A DNA stretch of 64,000 nt from Microbacterium gubbeenense DSM 15944 (lineage in GTDB: Bacteria > Actinomycetota > Actinomycetes > Actinomycetales > Microbacteriaceae), in contig NZ_AUGQ01000005.1 of the NCBI RefSeq assembly GCF_000422745.1, positions 186,001-250,000 of the forward strand. Reading direction: 5' to 3'. Below the pieces are notes generated by a model. The model was given only the letters and a program-made list of their open reading frames with translations. It was not told where the DNA came from and did no database searches. Positions 24,955-33,173 of the stretch are shown piece by piece (within the stretch, counting starts at the first letter, position 1; the number at the start of each line of letters is the position of its first letter). The position numbers and the translations under genes are program-made.

Positions 24955-26058
24955 TTACTCTGCGGAGAAATCAGCTCCGAGCAGGTCGAGCTCCTGCTGC
25001 TGGACCTGCGCTTCCTCGTCGTCCGAGTAGTGCGTGCCCGCGTGCTCCGACAGCCAGGGCAGCGGATCCACGGCCGTGCCGTTGTACCGAATCTCGAAGT
25101 GCAGGTGCGCACCGTAGGAGCGACCGGTGTTGCCGGTGTTGCCGATGACGTCGCCGACCTCGACCTTCTGCCCCTCGACGACCTTCAGCGAACCGTACTG
25201 CATGTGCGCGTAGTGGCTCGTGACGGTCTTGCCGTCGATCACGTGATCGATGTACACGTTCACGCCGTATGCGCCACCCGCCTCGGTCGCGGTGCGCACC
25301 ACGCCGTCGGCGATCGCCTGGATCGGTGCGCCCTCGCCCGGCGTGAAGTCGACGCCCTCGTGCATGCGGCCCCAGCGGAACCCGAACGGCGAGCTCATGC
25401 TCGTGCCCACCGCGAACGGGTACTGGATGTCGGCGCTCACGTCGTTCTGGAAGAACGCGCCCGAGGTGCTGATGCCGTCGGCCTGGCCGATCTTCGTGAT
25501 CGTCGACGCCTCGTAGCCCTCGACGGGCGCCATCTCGGCCGCCTGGACGTCCTCGCCGGCGACGAAGCCCTGAAGCTGCGTCTTCGCGTCTGCACTGGCA
25601 TCGACAATGGCCTCGTCCGCCGCGGCCGCCTCGGTCGCAACGGGCGACGGGGCGAAGAACGCCGCGGTGGCCATGGGGATCGACGTGCCGAACGCCATCA
25701 GCGCGACCGCTCCGACTGCCGTCACGGACGCCGCCGCGGCGACGAAGCGACGCACCGGCTTGTGGAACAGGCCGGGACGGGCCGGCTCGTCCGCGCGGCG
25801 ACGAGCGGCGCGGCTCGGCTGCGGGGCCTGCACGGACTCGACGCGCTGCTGCTCGCCGGTGAAGTTCAAGGCTTCCGCAGCGGCCGCGAACGCGTCGCGC
25901 TGGGCGCGTGCTCCGGATCCTGCGGAAGGGACGTCCTGCGCGGCCTGCTGCTGGGTCCGCGACTGCTGCTCACGTCGTGCGCGACGGGTCGTCGCGCGCG
26001 CGGAGTCGTCTGACGCCACGGGCGTGACAGCCTCGGGCGTCTGGCGGTGAGAGGTCAA
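24955..26058 (-). CDS. M23-family (LytM) peptidoglycan endopeptidase
   Basis: A 367-residue protein with a basic cytoplasmic head rich in Arg/Gln (1-90), one TM/signal-anchor segment (about 108-130), a linker, and a C-terminal LytM domain (about 225-345). The zinc ligands are in M-H-E-G-V-D-F (HxxxD) and H-L-H-F-E-I-R (HxH), with S-H-Y-A-H between. It should cut peptide cross-links in the wall. It starts at TTG 26058 with a weak ribosome site. A GTAAC-N6-GTAAC direct repeat lies about 80 bp upstream, resembling MtrA sites that control wall hydrolases in actinobacteria. Confidence 0.9.
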   Translation of the reverse strand: MTSHRQTPEAVTPVASDDSARATTRRARREQQSRTQQQAAQDVPSAGSGARAQRDAFAAAAEALNFTGEQQRVESVQAPQPSRAARRRADEPARPGLFHKPVRRFVAAAASVTAVGAVALMAFGTSIPMATAAFFAPSPVATEAAAADEAIVDASADAKTQLQGFVAGEDVQAAEMAPVEGYEASTITKIGQADGISTSGAFFQNDVSADIQYPFAVGTSMSSPFGFRWGRMHEGVDFTPGEGAPIQAIADGVVRTATEAGGAYGVNVYIDHVIDGKTVTSHYAHMQYGSLKVVEGQKVEVGDVIGNTGNTGRSYGAHLHFEIRYNGTAVDPLPWLSEHAGTHYSDDEEAQVQQQELDLLGADFSAE

Positions 26059-26136
26059 ATTGAGCGCACTTTCGTCCTGCGGTCCGCATGCGGAGCGGGA
26101 TAAGGGGGAGTGAGCGTTCCATTGCGGGGGAGCAAA

Positions 26137-26152
26137 GTAACGAACAGGTAAC
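26137..26152 (-). promoter_or_regulatory. Direct repeat GTAAC-N6-GTAAC, candidate MtrA box
   Basis: Two GTAAC pentamers spaced one helical turn (11 bp) apart sit 79-94 bp before the M23 peptidase start. MtrA of actinobacteria binds direct repeats of this kind at genes for peptidoglycan hydrolases; the match is from memory of that motif and was not scored. Confidence 0.5.
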
Positions 26153-26175
26153 TAGGCTACGACATCTTTGCTGAT

Positions 26176-26198
26176 AACGCCATTCAGGAACCGGCGTT
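26176..26198 (-). terminator. Possible terminator after the inositol monophosphatase gene
   Basis: AACGCC/GGCGTT form a 6-bp stem with an 11-nt loop adjacent to the stop codon at 26199-26201. The stem is short and no U-tract follows. Confidence 0.4.
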
Positions 26199-27008
26199 TC
26201 AGTTGACGGAACGCACGCGATCCGCGATGCTCGCCGCCAGGTCGGCGTGGGCCGCGATCGTCATGCGCCGCCCAAACGGATCCTCGGGCAGTTCGACGAC
26301 GGATCCGCCCGCTTCTGCGACGATCAGGCTGCCCGCCGCGAGATCCCACGACTTGAGGCCGCGCTCGAAATACGCATCCAGGCGACCCGCCGCGACGTAG
26401 CTGAGGTCGACGGCGGCGGCGCCGATCCGGCGGACGTCGCGCGCGAGCGGCATCACGGCTTGCATGGTGGCGATGTCGCCGGCGTGCGTGGCCGGGTCGT
26501 ACCCGAGACCCGTGCCGATGAGCGCGCCGGCGGGGTACTCGCTCGCGACGTGCAGCCTGGACGTGCCCGACGCGCTCGCCACGCGGGATCCCTCGCCGCG
26601 CGCCGCGTCGAACGTCTCGCCGAGCGCCGGCACGTCGACGGCACCCGCGAGCGCCTCCCACGTCGCGAAGGTGACTCCCCCGCGCACCGCCGCGATACTC
26701 ACGGCGTAAGACGGCATGCCCGACGCGTAGTTGACGGTGCCGTCGATCGGATCCACAACCCACGTGATCCCCGAACGACTCTCGGATGCCGTCGATTCCT
26801 CACCGAGGAATCCGTCATCCGGACGCTCGGCCTCGAGACGCGCGCGGATGAACGCCTCGACCTCGCGGTCGGCCTCCGTGACGATGTCGGCGAGCGTCGA
26901 CTTGCTCGCGGCGATGCTGACGCCCTCGGCGCGGCGACGGCGGGCGAGATCCCCCGCTTCTCGGGCGATGTCACGGGCCAGGTCACGAAGATCGATTTCC
27001 ACGTTCAT
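26199..27008 (-). CDS. Inositol monophosphatase family protein
   Basis: A 269-residue Mg2+-dependent phosphatase of the IMPase/SuhB/HisN family. Metal-site motifs are G-E-E-S (Glu), W-V-V-D-P-I-D-G-T-V-N-Y, and the C-terminal W-D-L-A-A-G-S-L-I-V-A-E-A-G-G. Substrates in the family include inositol phosphate, histidinol phosphate and PAP; the sequence alone does not choose. It has its own start codon 22 bp after the upstream membrane protein gene, so it may share that transcript. Confidence 0.9.
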   Translation of the reverse strand: MNVEIDLRDLARDIAREAGDLARRRRAEGVSIAASKSTLADIVTEADREVEAFIRARLEAERPDDGFLGEESTASESRSGITWVVDPIDGTVNYASGMPSYAVSIAAVRGGVTFATWEALAGAVDVPALGETFDAARGEGSRVASASGTSRLHVASEYPAGALIGTGLGYDPATHAGDIATMQAVMPLARDVRRIGAAAVDLSYVAAGRLDAYFERGLKSWDLAAGSLIVAEAGGSVVELPEDPFGRRMTIAAHADLAASIADRVRSVN

Positions 27009-27030
27009 GCGTCCACGCTACCCGCGGCCG

Positions 27031-27888
27031 CTACGGCGCCGGCGGAGCCGGATGCTGCGGACCGGGGTTCGGGTGGTGCGGGGCCTGGGCCGGCGGCGAG
27101 CCGAACGAGCGCGCTCCGGGCGACGGAACCCCCGTGCGCAGCGCGTCGAAGTCGGGTTGGCCGTCGGGCAGCATCGGCAGCGGCGTGACACCGTCGCGAT
27201 ACGTAGGCCACGGGAGCGTGCGGGCGGCTTCGACGTGCGCGGCCAACCGCTTCGGCCCGAACATCGCGGTGATGAGCGGAATCAGAGCCGTTCCCACCGC
27301 GCCGAGGATCGCGAGCGACACCATGATGCGGCCGTACATGTCGGGGTAGTCGAAGTACGTCGGCAACGTCAGCGGAACGAGCGCCATGAACAGCAGCGCG
27401 ACGACGAACACGCTCGTGATCACGGTCAGCGTGCGGGTGAAACCCGTCACGTGACGGCGGTGCGCACGCCACACGATGCGCTGGTGCAGCACCGTGAGCT
27501 GCACGAACAGCACGATGAGGATGAAGAACCACACCTTCACGACCACGAACACGTTCTCGGCCGGCACCCAGATCAGCGTAAGCGCGCACAAGAGCACGAG
27601 CACCCACGACAGCATGCTGACGAGCACGAGCCACGAGGTGCGCCTGGGAGCGAGCTGCGCATCCATCAGCGACATTCCCGCGAACGCCGCCAGCGCGATG
27701 ATCGTCAGGAACGCCTTCGGGATCACGTCGCCCTCGGGCGAGAGAAGCACCCAGAACACGCAGAGGATCGCCCCCGCGATGAGCGCCCCGATCGCGACCC
27801 ACATGACGCCGCGCAGAAGCGGCGGGATCCCTGCTGATTCTTCGGGCGCAGCGGCCCCCGGAGTGTGCTGCGGATACGATGCGGTCAT
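27031..27888 (-). CDS. Hypothetical membrane protein with Pro-rich tail
   Basis: A 285-residue protein with six or seven TM segments in the first 200 residues, then a soluble tail ending in a Pro/Gly/His-rich stretch. No catalytic motif is visible. ATG 27888 was chosen because GGGGGAGAG lies immediately upstream; an in-frame ATG ten codons earlier lacks one. It has no recognised family and may work with the phosphatase gene 22 bp downstream. Confidence 0.7.
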   Translation of the reverse strand: MTASYPQHTPGAAAPEESAGIPPLLRGVMWVAIGALIAGAILCVFWVLLSPEGDVIPKAFLTIIALAAFAGMSLMDAQLAPRRTSWLVLVSMLSWVLVLLCALTLIWVPAENVFVVVKVWFFILIVLFVQLTVLHQRIVWRAHRRHVTGFTRTLTVITSVFVVALLFMALVPLTLPTYFDYPDMYGRIMVSLAILGAVGTALIPLITAMFGPKRLAAHVEAARTLPWPTYRDGVTPLPMLPDGQPDFDALRTGVPSPGARSFGSPPAQAPHHPNPGPQHPAPPAP

Positions 27889-28018
27889 CTCTCCCCCTCG
27901 GATGAGTCTGATGTCCATATCCTGTCATCGAACGCATGCCTCGAACGGTACGAACGCACATCTGTGGATAACGAGGCACGCCCGGAGACCGGGATTTTTC
28001 TCACATGTTCGGTGTGGG

Positions 28019-28024
28019 TATGAT
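28019..28024 (+). promoter_or_regulatory. Likely -10 element of the tRNA-Tyr gene
   Basis: TATGAT lies 50 bp before the tRNA; the -35 is not clear (a T-rich TTTTTC at 27995-28000 gives an 18-bp spacer). Tentative. Confidence 0.4.
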
Positions 28025-28073
28025 GGTTAATCGCGCCTCCGGTCGGCTGAATAAGTTGGACGGGTGCGCACCT

Positions 28074-28155
28074 GGCAAGTTGCCCGAGCGGCCAAAGGGA
28101 GCTGACTGTAAATCAGCCGTCATCGACTTCACTGGTTCGAATCCAGTACTTGCCA
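28074..28155 (+). tRNA. tyrT: tRNA-Tyr (GTA)
   Basis: An 82-nt class II tRNA on the plus strand with a long variable arm. The acceptor GGCAAGT/ACTTGCC is perfect, the anticodon stem CTGAC/ATCAG region encloses TGTAA with anticodon GTA, the T-loop is TTCGAAT, and the discriminator is A. It is alone and followed by a strong terminator. Confidence 0.95.
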
Positions 28156-28159
28156 CAGA

Positions 28160-28186
28160 AGCCCCGGATCTTTGATCCGGGGCTTT
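28160..28186 (+). terminator. Terminator of tRNA-Tyr
   Basis: AGCCCCGGATC/GATCCGGGGCT stem with a 3-nt loop, then TTTCC, starting 5 nt after the tRNA. Confidence 0.92.
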
Positions 28187-28249
28187 CCGCATTCCTGAGC
28201 CGTCCTGCGACCGCTCCGTTTCCCGGGGCGGTTCAGGGCCCGGGAGCGC

Positions 28250-28291
28250 AGAAATGCCCCGCACCTCCCGGAGGAGGGGCGGGGCATTTCT
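28250..28291 (-). terminator. Terminator of the rpoA-rplQ operon
   Basis: AGAAATGCCCCGC pairs perfectly with GCGGGGCATTTCT across a loop that contains a further CTCCcggaGGAG hairpin. It lies 10 bp beyond the rplQ stop on the minus strand. Confidence 0.9.
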
Positions 28292-28300
28292 CAGGCGGAA

Positions 28301-28972
28301 CTAGCTGGCGAAGCCCTCGGCCTCGGCAGCTGCCGCGTCGCGGAAGTACACGTCGGCCTTGACCTGCGCGTAGCCGGGTGCGCCGGGCTCGTAGAACTTC
28401 TTGGTCGAGCTCTTGCCCTTGACCTCGAAGCCCTCCGGGGCGGATCCGTCTTCGTTCGGCTCGGCGGAACCGGCCGCGTCCGAAGCGGCGGCTTCCGCCG
28501 GCGCTGCGTCCTCAGCAGGAGCCTCCTCGACGGAAGCCTCCTCGACCGGGGCCTCCTCGACCGGAGCCTTCTCAGCCTTCGGAGCCGAGTCGGTCCTCTT
28601 GGCCTTCGGCGTCACGGGCTCGAGAACGAGCTCGATGACACCCATGGGGGCGTTGTCGCCCTTGCGGAAACCGACCTTGATGACGCGGGTGTAACCGCCC
28701 TGACGGTCGGCGACCAGCGGCGCGATCTCGGTGAAGAGAACGTGCACGGCTTCCTTGTTGCGAAGAACCGCCATGGCGCGACGGCGGGACGCGAGGTCGC
28801 CGCGCTTCGCGAACGTGACGAGGCGATCGGCAACCGGACGCAGGCGCTTGGCCTTCGACTCGGTCGTCTTGATCGACTTGTTGATGAACAGCGCCGATGC
28901 AAGGTTCGCGAGGATCAGGCGCTCGTGGGCGGCACCGCCACCGAGGCGGGCACCCTTCGTGGGCTTAGGCAT
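28301..28972 (-). CDS. rplQ: 50S ribosomal protein L17 with long C-terminal extension
   Basis: L17 sits near the peptide exit tunnel. The first about 118 residues are the normal L17 fold (M-P-K-P-x-K-G-x-R-L-G-G-x-x-x-H-R/E, then L-x-T-T-x-x-K-A-K). They are followed by a P-V-E-E-A repeat-like acidic linker (about 130-180) and a 40-residue end domain. That domain has K-G-x-x-x-x-K-x-F-Y-x-P-G-x-x-x-Y-x-x-x-K-A-D-V-Y-F, a short module seen at the ends of several actinobacterial proteins. Total 223 residues against 127 in E. coli. It is the last gene of the alpha operon. Confidence 0.96.
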   Translation of the reverse strand: MPKPTKGARLGGGAAHERLILANLASALFINKSIKTTESKAKRLRPVADRLVTFAKRGDLASRRRAMAVLRNKEAVHVLFTEIAPLVADRQGGYTRVIKVGFRKGDNAPMGVIELVLEPVTPKAKRTDSAPKAEKAPVEEAPVEEASVEEAPAEDAAPAEAAASDAAGSAEPNEDGSAPEGFEVKGKSSTKKFYEPGAPGYAQVKADVYFRDAAAAEAEGFAS

Positions 28973-29007
28973 GTCTCAATACTCCAGTATCGAAAGAGTC
29001 GGATGGA

Positions 29008-30000
29008 TCAGAGCGTCTCGTCGTTCTCGTATCCGCCGTAGAAGTTCGACCCGTCGAAACCGGGCACCGAATCCTTCAACGACAGACCGAGCGAGATGAG
29101 CTTGTCGCGCACCTCGTCCACCGACTTCTGTCCGAAATTGCGGATGTTCATGAGCTGCGTCTCCGAGAGGGCGACGAGCTCGCTGACCGTGTTGATTCCC
29201 TCGCGCTTGAGGCAGTTGTACGAGCGAACCGACAGGTCAAGGTCCTCGATGGGCATCGAGAGCTCGTTCGAGAGCACCTCGGCGACGGGCGCCGGGCCGA
29301 TCTCAATACCCTCAGCCTCTTCGTTCAGCTCGCGCGCCAGACCGAACAGCTCGACGAGCGTGCGTCCGGCCGACGCGACAGCGTCGCGGGGAAGGATGGA
29401 GGGCTTCGACTCGACGTCGAGCACGAGCTTGTCGAAGTCAGTGCGCTCGCCGGCACGCGTCGCCTCGACGCGGTAGGCGACCTTGACCACGGGCGAGTAG
29501 ATCGAGTCGACCGGGATCTGGCCGGCCTCGGCGTACTCGTTGCGGTTCTGGCCCGCCGAGACGTAGCCGCGACCGCGCTCGATCGTGATCTCGAGCTCGA
29601 ACTTCGCTTCCTCGTTGAGGGTCGCGATGACGAGCTCGGGGTTGTGGATCTCGACACCGGCCGGAGCCGAGATGTCGGCGGCCGTGACCTCGCCCGCGCC
29701 GGTCTTGCGCAGGTAAGCGGTGATCGGCTCGTCGCGCTCGCTCGACACGACGAGCTGCTTGACGTTCAGGATGATCTGGGTGACGTCCTCGACGACACCG
29801 GGGATCGTGCTGAACTCGTGCAGGACGCCGTCGATGCGAATGCTCGTGACCGCCGCGCCGGGGATCGACGACAGCAGGCTGCGACGCAGCGAGTTGCCGA
29901 TCGTGTAGCCGAAGCCGGGCTCGAGCGGCTCGATGACGAAGCGGCTCCGGTACTCGGAGATCTTTTCCTCGGTCAGGGTAGGACGCTGTGCAATGAGCAC
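29008..30000 (-). CDS. rpoA: DNA-directed RNA polymerase subunit alpha
   Basis: A 330-residue subunit with the N-terminal dimerisation/assembly domain ([20 protein letters not shown]) and the C-terminal DNA/activator-binding domain ([25 protein letters not shown]). It starts at ATG 30000, 141 bp after rpsK; rpsD, which usually lies in that gap, is missing and a hairpin occupies it. rplQ follows 35 bp later. Confidence 0.98.
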   Translation of the reverse strand: MLIAQRPTLTEEKISEYRSRFVIEPLEPGFGYTIGNSLRRSLLSSIPGAAVTSIRIDGVLHEFSTIPGVVEDVTQIILNVKQLVVSSERDEPITAYLRKTGAGEVTAADISAPAGVEIHNPELVIATLNEEAKFELEITIERGRGYVSAGQNRNEYAEAGQIPVDSIYSPVVKVAYRVEATRAGERTDFDKLVLDVESKPSILPRDAVASAGRTLVELFGLARELNEEAEGIEIGPAPVAEVLSNELSMPIEDLDLSVRSYNCLKREGINTVSELVALSETQLMNIRNFGQKSVDEVRDKLISLGLSLKDSVPGFDGSNFYGGYENDETL

Positions 30001-30095
30001 TATGTGTTCCTTTCGATCAAGTGCCCGCTATATGACACTTGGTGAATGAGGTCTTGAATTGTGACTCCTGCGCGACGCGCAGTGGGAACGGCTTT

Positions 30096-30133
30096 TCGCC
30101 GGGGCGGGGCGACGGATCGCTCCGCCCCGGCGA
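30096..30133 (-). terminator. Hairpin between rpsK and rpoA
   Basis: TCGCCGGGGCGG pairs perfectly (12 bp) with CCGCCCCGGCGA across a 14-nt loop, 8 bp past the rpsK stop. No U-tract follows on this strand, so it could attenuate, stabilise or process the message rather than stop it. Confidence 0.6.
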
Positions 30134-30141
30134 GAGGCAGA

Positions 30142-30540
30142 TCAGACGCGGCGGCGCTTCGGCGGACGGCAGCCGTTGTGCGCCTGCGGCGTGACGTCCG
30201 AGATCGAACCGACCTCGAGGCCTGCCGACTGCAGCGAACGGATCGCCGTCTCGCGACCCGAGCCCGGGCCCTTCACGAAGACGTCGACCTTCTTCACGCC
30301 GTGGTCCTGCGCCTGACGCGCGGCGGACTCGGCGGCCATGCCTGCGGCGTAGGGCGTCGACTTGCGCGAGCCCTTGAAGCCCACGCCACCCGACGAGGCC
30401 CAGCTGAGCACAGCGCCCGACGGGTCGGTGATCGAAACGATCGTGTTGTTGAACGTCGACTTGATGTGGGCCTGGCCCAGTGCGACGTTCTTCTTCTCTT
30501 TGCGGCGCGGCTTGCGCGCTGCGGACTTCGGTGTAGCCAT
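30142..30540 (-). CDS. rpsK: 30S ribosomal protein S11
   Basis: A 132-residue S11 of the platform, contacting mRNA near the E site. It has the signature [16 protein letters not shown] and the basic C-terminus ([12 protein letters not shown]). It begins 26 bp after rpsM with a clear ribosome site and precedes the rpoA leader hairpin. Confidence 0.98.
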   Translation of the reverse strand: MATPKSAARKPRRKEKKNVALGQAHIKSTFNNTIVSITDPSGAVLSWASSGGVGFKGSRKSTPYAAGMAAESAARQAQDHGVKKVDVFVKGPGSGRETAIRSLQSAGLEVGSISDVTPQAHNGCRPPKRRRV

Positions 30541-30566
30541 GGTGTTCTCCTAAACCCCTACGCGCC

Positions 30567-30941
30567 TTAGCGTGCCTTCTTCTTACCTGCGACGGTGCGC
30601 TTCGGACCCTTGCGGCCACGAGCGTTGGTCTTCGTGCGCTGACCGCGCACGGGCAGGCCACGGCGGTGGCGGATACCCTGGTACGAACCGATCTCGACCT
30701 TGCGGCGGATGTCGGCAGCCACCTCGCGGCGGAGGTCACCCTCGACCTTGTAGTTTCCGTCGATCGCGTCGCGAAGCGCGATGAGCTGCTCGTCGGTCAG
30801 ATCCTTGACGCGGATCGACTCGTCGATGCCCGTCGAAGAAAGGATCTCGACCGAGCGGGTGCGGCCGACACCGTAGATGTACGTGAGTGCGATCACCACG
30901 CGCTTATCGCGCGGGATGTCAACGCCGGCAAGACGTGCCAT
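30567..30941 (-). CDS. rpsM: 30S ribosomal protein S13
   Basis: A 124-residue S13 of the small-subunit head that bridges to the 50S. It begins [14 protein letters not shown] and has the [19 protein letters not shown] signature. ATG 30941 follows AGGAGA, and an upstream in-frame ATG is not needed. The C-terminal tail is basic (K-K-K-A-R). Confidence 0.98.
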   Translation of the reverse strand: MARLAGVDIPRDKRVVIALTYIYGVGRTRSVEILSSTGIDESIRVKDLTDEQLIALRDAIDGNYKVEGDLRREVAADIRRKVEIGSYQGIRHRRGLPVRGQRTKTNARGRKGPKRTVAGKKKAR

Positions 30942-31073
30942 GCGGTTCTCCTGTGTGTTTGTGGAGGTATGGAGCAAGATCGGTGCCCGGGCCTCCGACC
31001 CGAGGTGTCCCCCGCTGATGCGGGTTCTGATCCTGCCGTGTGTGTTGAGTTATAAGCCTTGCGGCCCGTAACG

Positions 31074-31190
31074 TCAGCCCTGGCGCTGCTTGTGGCGCGG
31101 GTCAGCCTTGCAGATGACCATGACCACGCCGTGACGACGGATCGTCTTGCAGCTGCTGCAGATGCGCTTAACGCTGGGGTGAACCTTCAT
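31074..31190 (-). CDS. rpmJ: 50S ribosomal protein L36
   Basis: A 38-residue protein, too short for most ORF calls: [27 protein letters not shown] and an R-H-K-Q-R-Q-G end. The zinc ligands C-x2-C, C and H are all present, so this is the zinc-binding (C+) form, not the zinc-free paralogue. It lies between infA and rpsM. Confidence 0.97.
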   Translation of the reverse strand: MKVHPSVKRICSSCKTIRRHGVVMVICKADPRHKQRQG

Positions 31191-31251
31191 GATGTTCCTT
31201 CAGATCGCTGTCTTCGTGCCCGGATGGGCCGTTACTTCTCGGCCGAGCCGA

Positions 31252-31470
31252 TCAGCGGTAGCGGTAGACGATTCGCCCTCGCGTGAGGTCGTACGGGCTG
31301 AGCGCCACGACGACACGATCCTCGGGAATGATGCGGATGTAGTTCTGCCGCATCTTGCCGGAGATCGTGGCAAGCACCTTGTGACCGTTCGTGAGCTCAA
31401 CGCGGAACATCGCGTTGGGCAGCGACTCGGACACCGTGCCTTCGATTTCGATGACACCGTCTTTAGCCAT
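31252..31470 (-). CDS. infA: Translation initiation factor IF-1
   Basis: A 72-residue OB-fold protein that occupies the A site during initiation ([23 protein letters not shown]). Length and ends are standard. A TTGATC-N17-TAGTAT promoter lies about 98-126 bp upstream within the terminator of the preceding gene, so the alpha operon here starts at infA. Confidence 0.98.
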   Translation of the reverse strand: MAKDGVIEIEGTVSESLPNAMFRVELTNGHKVLATISGKMRQNYIRIIPEDRVVVALSPYDLTRGRIVYRYR

Positions 31471-31567
31471 ATACTCGCTAACCTTCTGAGCAGACCGGCC
31501 GGTCTGCGGTAAATGGGGATCGGATCCGTCGAACGCGGAAACGCGCTCGACAAGACGCCAAAGATCA

Positions 31568-31596
31568 ATACTAGACGACACGCCCAGGTCGATCAA
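31568..31596 (-). promoter_or_regulatory. infA (alpha operon) promoter
   Basis: On the minus strand TTGATC (31591-31596) and TAGTAT (31568-31573) are exactly 17 bp apart. The -35 hexamer lies in the loop of the dsbA-side terminator. The predicted leader is about 90 nt. Confidence 0.7.
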
Positions 31597-31608
31597 CCTG
31601 GGCGTGTC
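31577..31608 (-). terminator. Terminator after the DsbA-like gene
   Basis: GACACGCCCAGGT and ACCTGGGCGTGTC form a perfect 13-bp stem with a 6-nt loop, 12 bp past the stop. It overlaps the infA promoter. Confidence 0.85.
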
Positions 31609-31620
31609 GCGCAGGTGGTA

Positions 31621-32307
31621 TCAGTCGAGGTTCGCGACGATGTCGGCCTGGGCGTCGAAGCCGCCCTGCGGCGAGACGAACTCGTCGTTGACGAGCATCG
31701 TCGGCGTCGCGCGCCCCTGCATGCCCGGCATGATCGGCATCGCGTCGAGCTGCTCGGCCACGAAGTCGCGGTAGGTGCCGTCGGTGATGCAGCTCGCGGC
31801 ACCCTCTGCCCCGGCCTGCTCCGCGTACTTCACGAGCTCGTCGTCGTCGAGACCCGTGGTCCCCTCGGCCGGCTGGTTCTTGAACAGCAGGTCCATGAAC
31901 GGGAAGAACGCGTCACCGTTGTCTTCGGCCACGCAGTACGCCGCATTCGCCGAGCGCGAGGAGTACTCGGTGCCCTGCGACTGGTTGTCGAGCATGCCCA
32001 TCGGGTGGATCTGGAGGGTGATCGTGCCGTCCGTGATGAGCTCCGACAGCGTGTCGTTGTACGCGTCGTGCGCCGGGTTGCAGATCGGGCACATGAAGTC
32101 GATGTACTCGGTGACCGTCTGGTCTCCGTCGCCCACCTCGATCGCGCCGGTCTCCTGATTGACGACGCCCGCCGCGGGGGCCGTCGCAGGCTCGGAGGCC
32201 TGCCGGTTCATCAGGTACACGACGATGCCGACGGCGACGACGGCGACGACCACGATGATCGAGACGACGATCGCGAAGACGCTCCGGTTCTTGGCTGCTG
32301 CTGCCAT
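31621..32307 (-). CDS. Membrane-anchored DsbA/thioredoxin-fold protein
   Basis: A 228-residue protein with an N-terminal signal anchor (about 10-33) and an extracytoplasmic thioredoxin-4/DsbA-like domain carrying the redox motif C-P-I-C (F-M-C-P-I-C-N-P-A-H) and a cis-proline loop A-T-P-T-M. It should form or shuffle disulfides in exported proteins. It lies between map and infA, 15 bp downstream of map. A possible redox partner (VKOR or CcdA-like) is not in the window. Confidence 0.88.
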   Translation of the reverse strand: MAAAAKNRSVFAIVVSIIVVVAVVAVGIVVYLMNRQASEPATAPAAGVVNQETGAIEVGDGDQTVTEYIDFMCPICNPAHDAYNDTLSELITDGTITLQIHPMGMLDNQSQGTEYSSRSANAAYCVAEDNGDAFFPFMDLLFKNQPAEGTTGLDDDELVKYAEQAGAEGAASCITDGTYRDFVAEQLDAMPIMPGMQGRATPTMLVNDEFVSPQGGFDAQADIVANLD

Positions 32308-32322
32308 GGGGGTTCTCCTGGT

Positions 32323-33171
32323 TCAGGGGATGGGGGCCGGCGTGATGCCGAACGGCGCGAGGCCCTCTGCTCCCCCATCGGGCGAGGTGAGAACCCAGAT
32401 ACCACCAGCATGCACGGCAACGCTATGTTCCCAGTGTGCGCCGGAGGATCCGTCGACCGTCGTGATCGTCCAGTCGTCGTCCTCGACGCGGACCTCTTCG
32501 CTGCCGGCCGTCATCATGGGTTCGACGCAGATGCACAGGCCGGGCTTGATCTCGGCGCCGCGGCCGGGCGTCGCGTAGTGGAACAGCGTCGGCGGCTCGT
32601 GCATCGACCTGCCGATGCCGTGCCCGACGTAGTCGCGCAGGATCCCGGCAGGCTGGCCGGTCGAGGGAAGGGGATTCGACTCGATGTGATCCTGGATGAC
32701 GGCGCCCACCTCGCCGAGGTGCGTGCGGGTCGCGAGCGCCGCGATGCCGGCCCACATGGATCCGCGGGTGACGTCGCTGAGCTCCTGTCGCTGCGCGACG
32801 AGCTCGGCATCGGATCCGCCCGGCACGATGAACGTGCGCGCGGAGTCGCCGTTCCAGCCCTCCGTGGTCTCCGCGCCGGCATCGATCGAGACGATGTCGC
32901 CGGGCTCGAGCACGCGGCCGCCGGGGATGCCGTGCACGACCTGGTCGTTGACCGACGCGCACACCGTGTGGCTGTACCCGTCGACCATCTGGAAGTTCGA
33001 GTGCGCGCCGCGCTCGCGGATCGTCTGCTCGGCGATCGCGTCGAGCTCGAGCGTCGTGATGCCCGGACGGATCGCGTCTGCGACCGCGTCGAGCGCGGCC
33101 GAGGTGATCAGGCCGGGCTCGACCATGCCCCGCAGTTGCGCGGGCTTCTTATAGATCGAGCGACGGAACAT
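32323..33171 (-). CDS. map: Methionine aminopeptidase (type I)
   Basis: A 282-residue pita-bread metallopeptidase that removes initiator Met. Metal ligands are visible in D-A-G-A-E (Asp), N-G-D-S-A-R-T-F (Asp), G-H-G-I-G-R-S-M-H-E-P-P (His) and C-V-E-P-M (Glu) with a last Glu near the end; the substrate His is in V-V-H-G-I-P-G. It begins 2 bp after adk. The secY-adk-map order is conserved in bacteria. Confidence 0.95.
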   Translation of the reverse strand: MFRRSIYKKPAQLRGMVEPGLITSAALDAVADAIRPGITTLELDAIAEQTIRERGAHSNFQMVDGYSHTVCASVNDQVVHGIPGGRVLEPGDIVSIDAGAETTEGWNGDSARTFIVPGGSDAELVAQRQELSDVTRGSMWAGIAALATRTHLGEVGAVIQDHIESNPLPSTGQPAGILRDYVGHGIGRSMHEPPTLFHYATPGRGAEIKPGLCICVEPMMTAGSEEVRVEDDDWTITTVDGSSGAHWEHSVAVHAGGIWVLTSPDGGAEGLAPFGITPAPIP

Positions 33172-33173
33172 GC

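Noticed and set aside
26059..26136. Possible c-di-AMP (ydaO) riboswitch before the M23 peptidase
   Set aside because: The expected conserved G-rich core motifs of that riboswitch could not be found in the leader.
27981..27993. CCCGG-N3-CCGGG hairpin before tRNA-Tyr as a terminator
   Set aside because: Stem is only 5 bp with a 3-nt loop and no gene ends close by on the plus strand.
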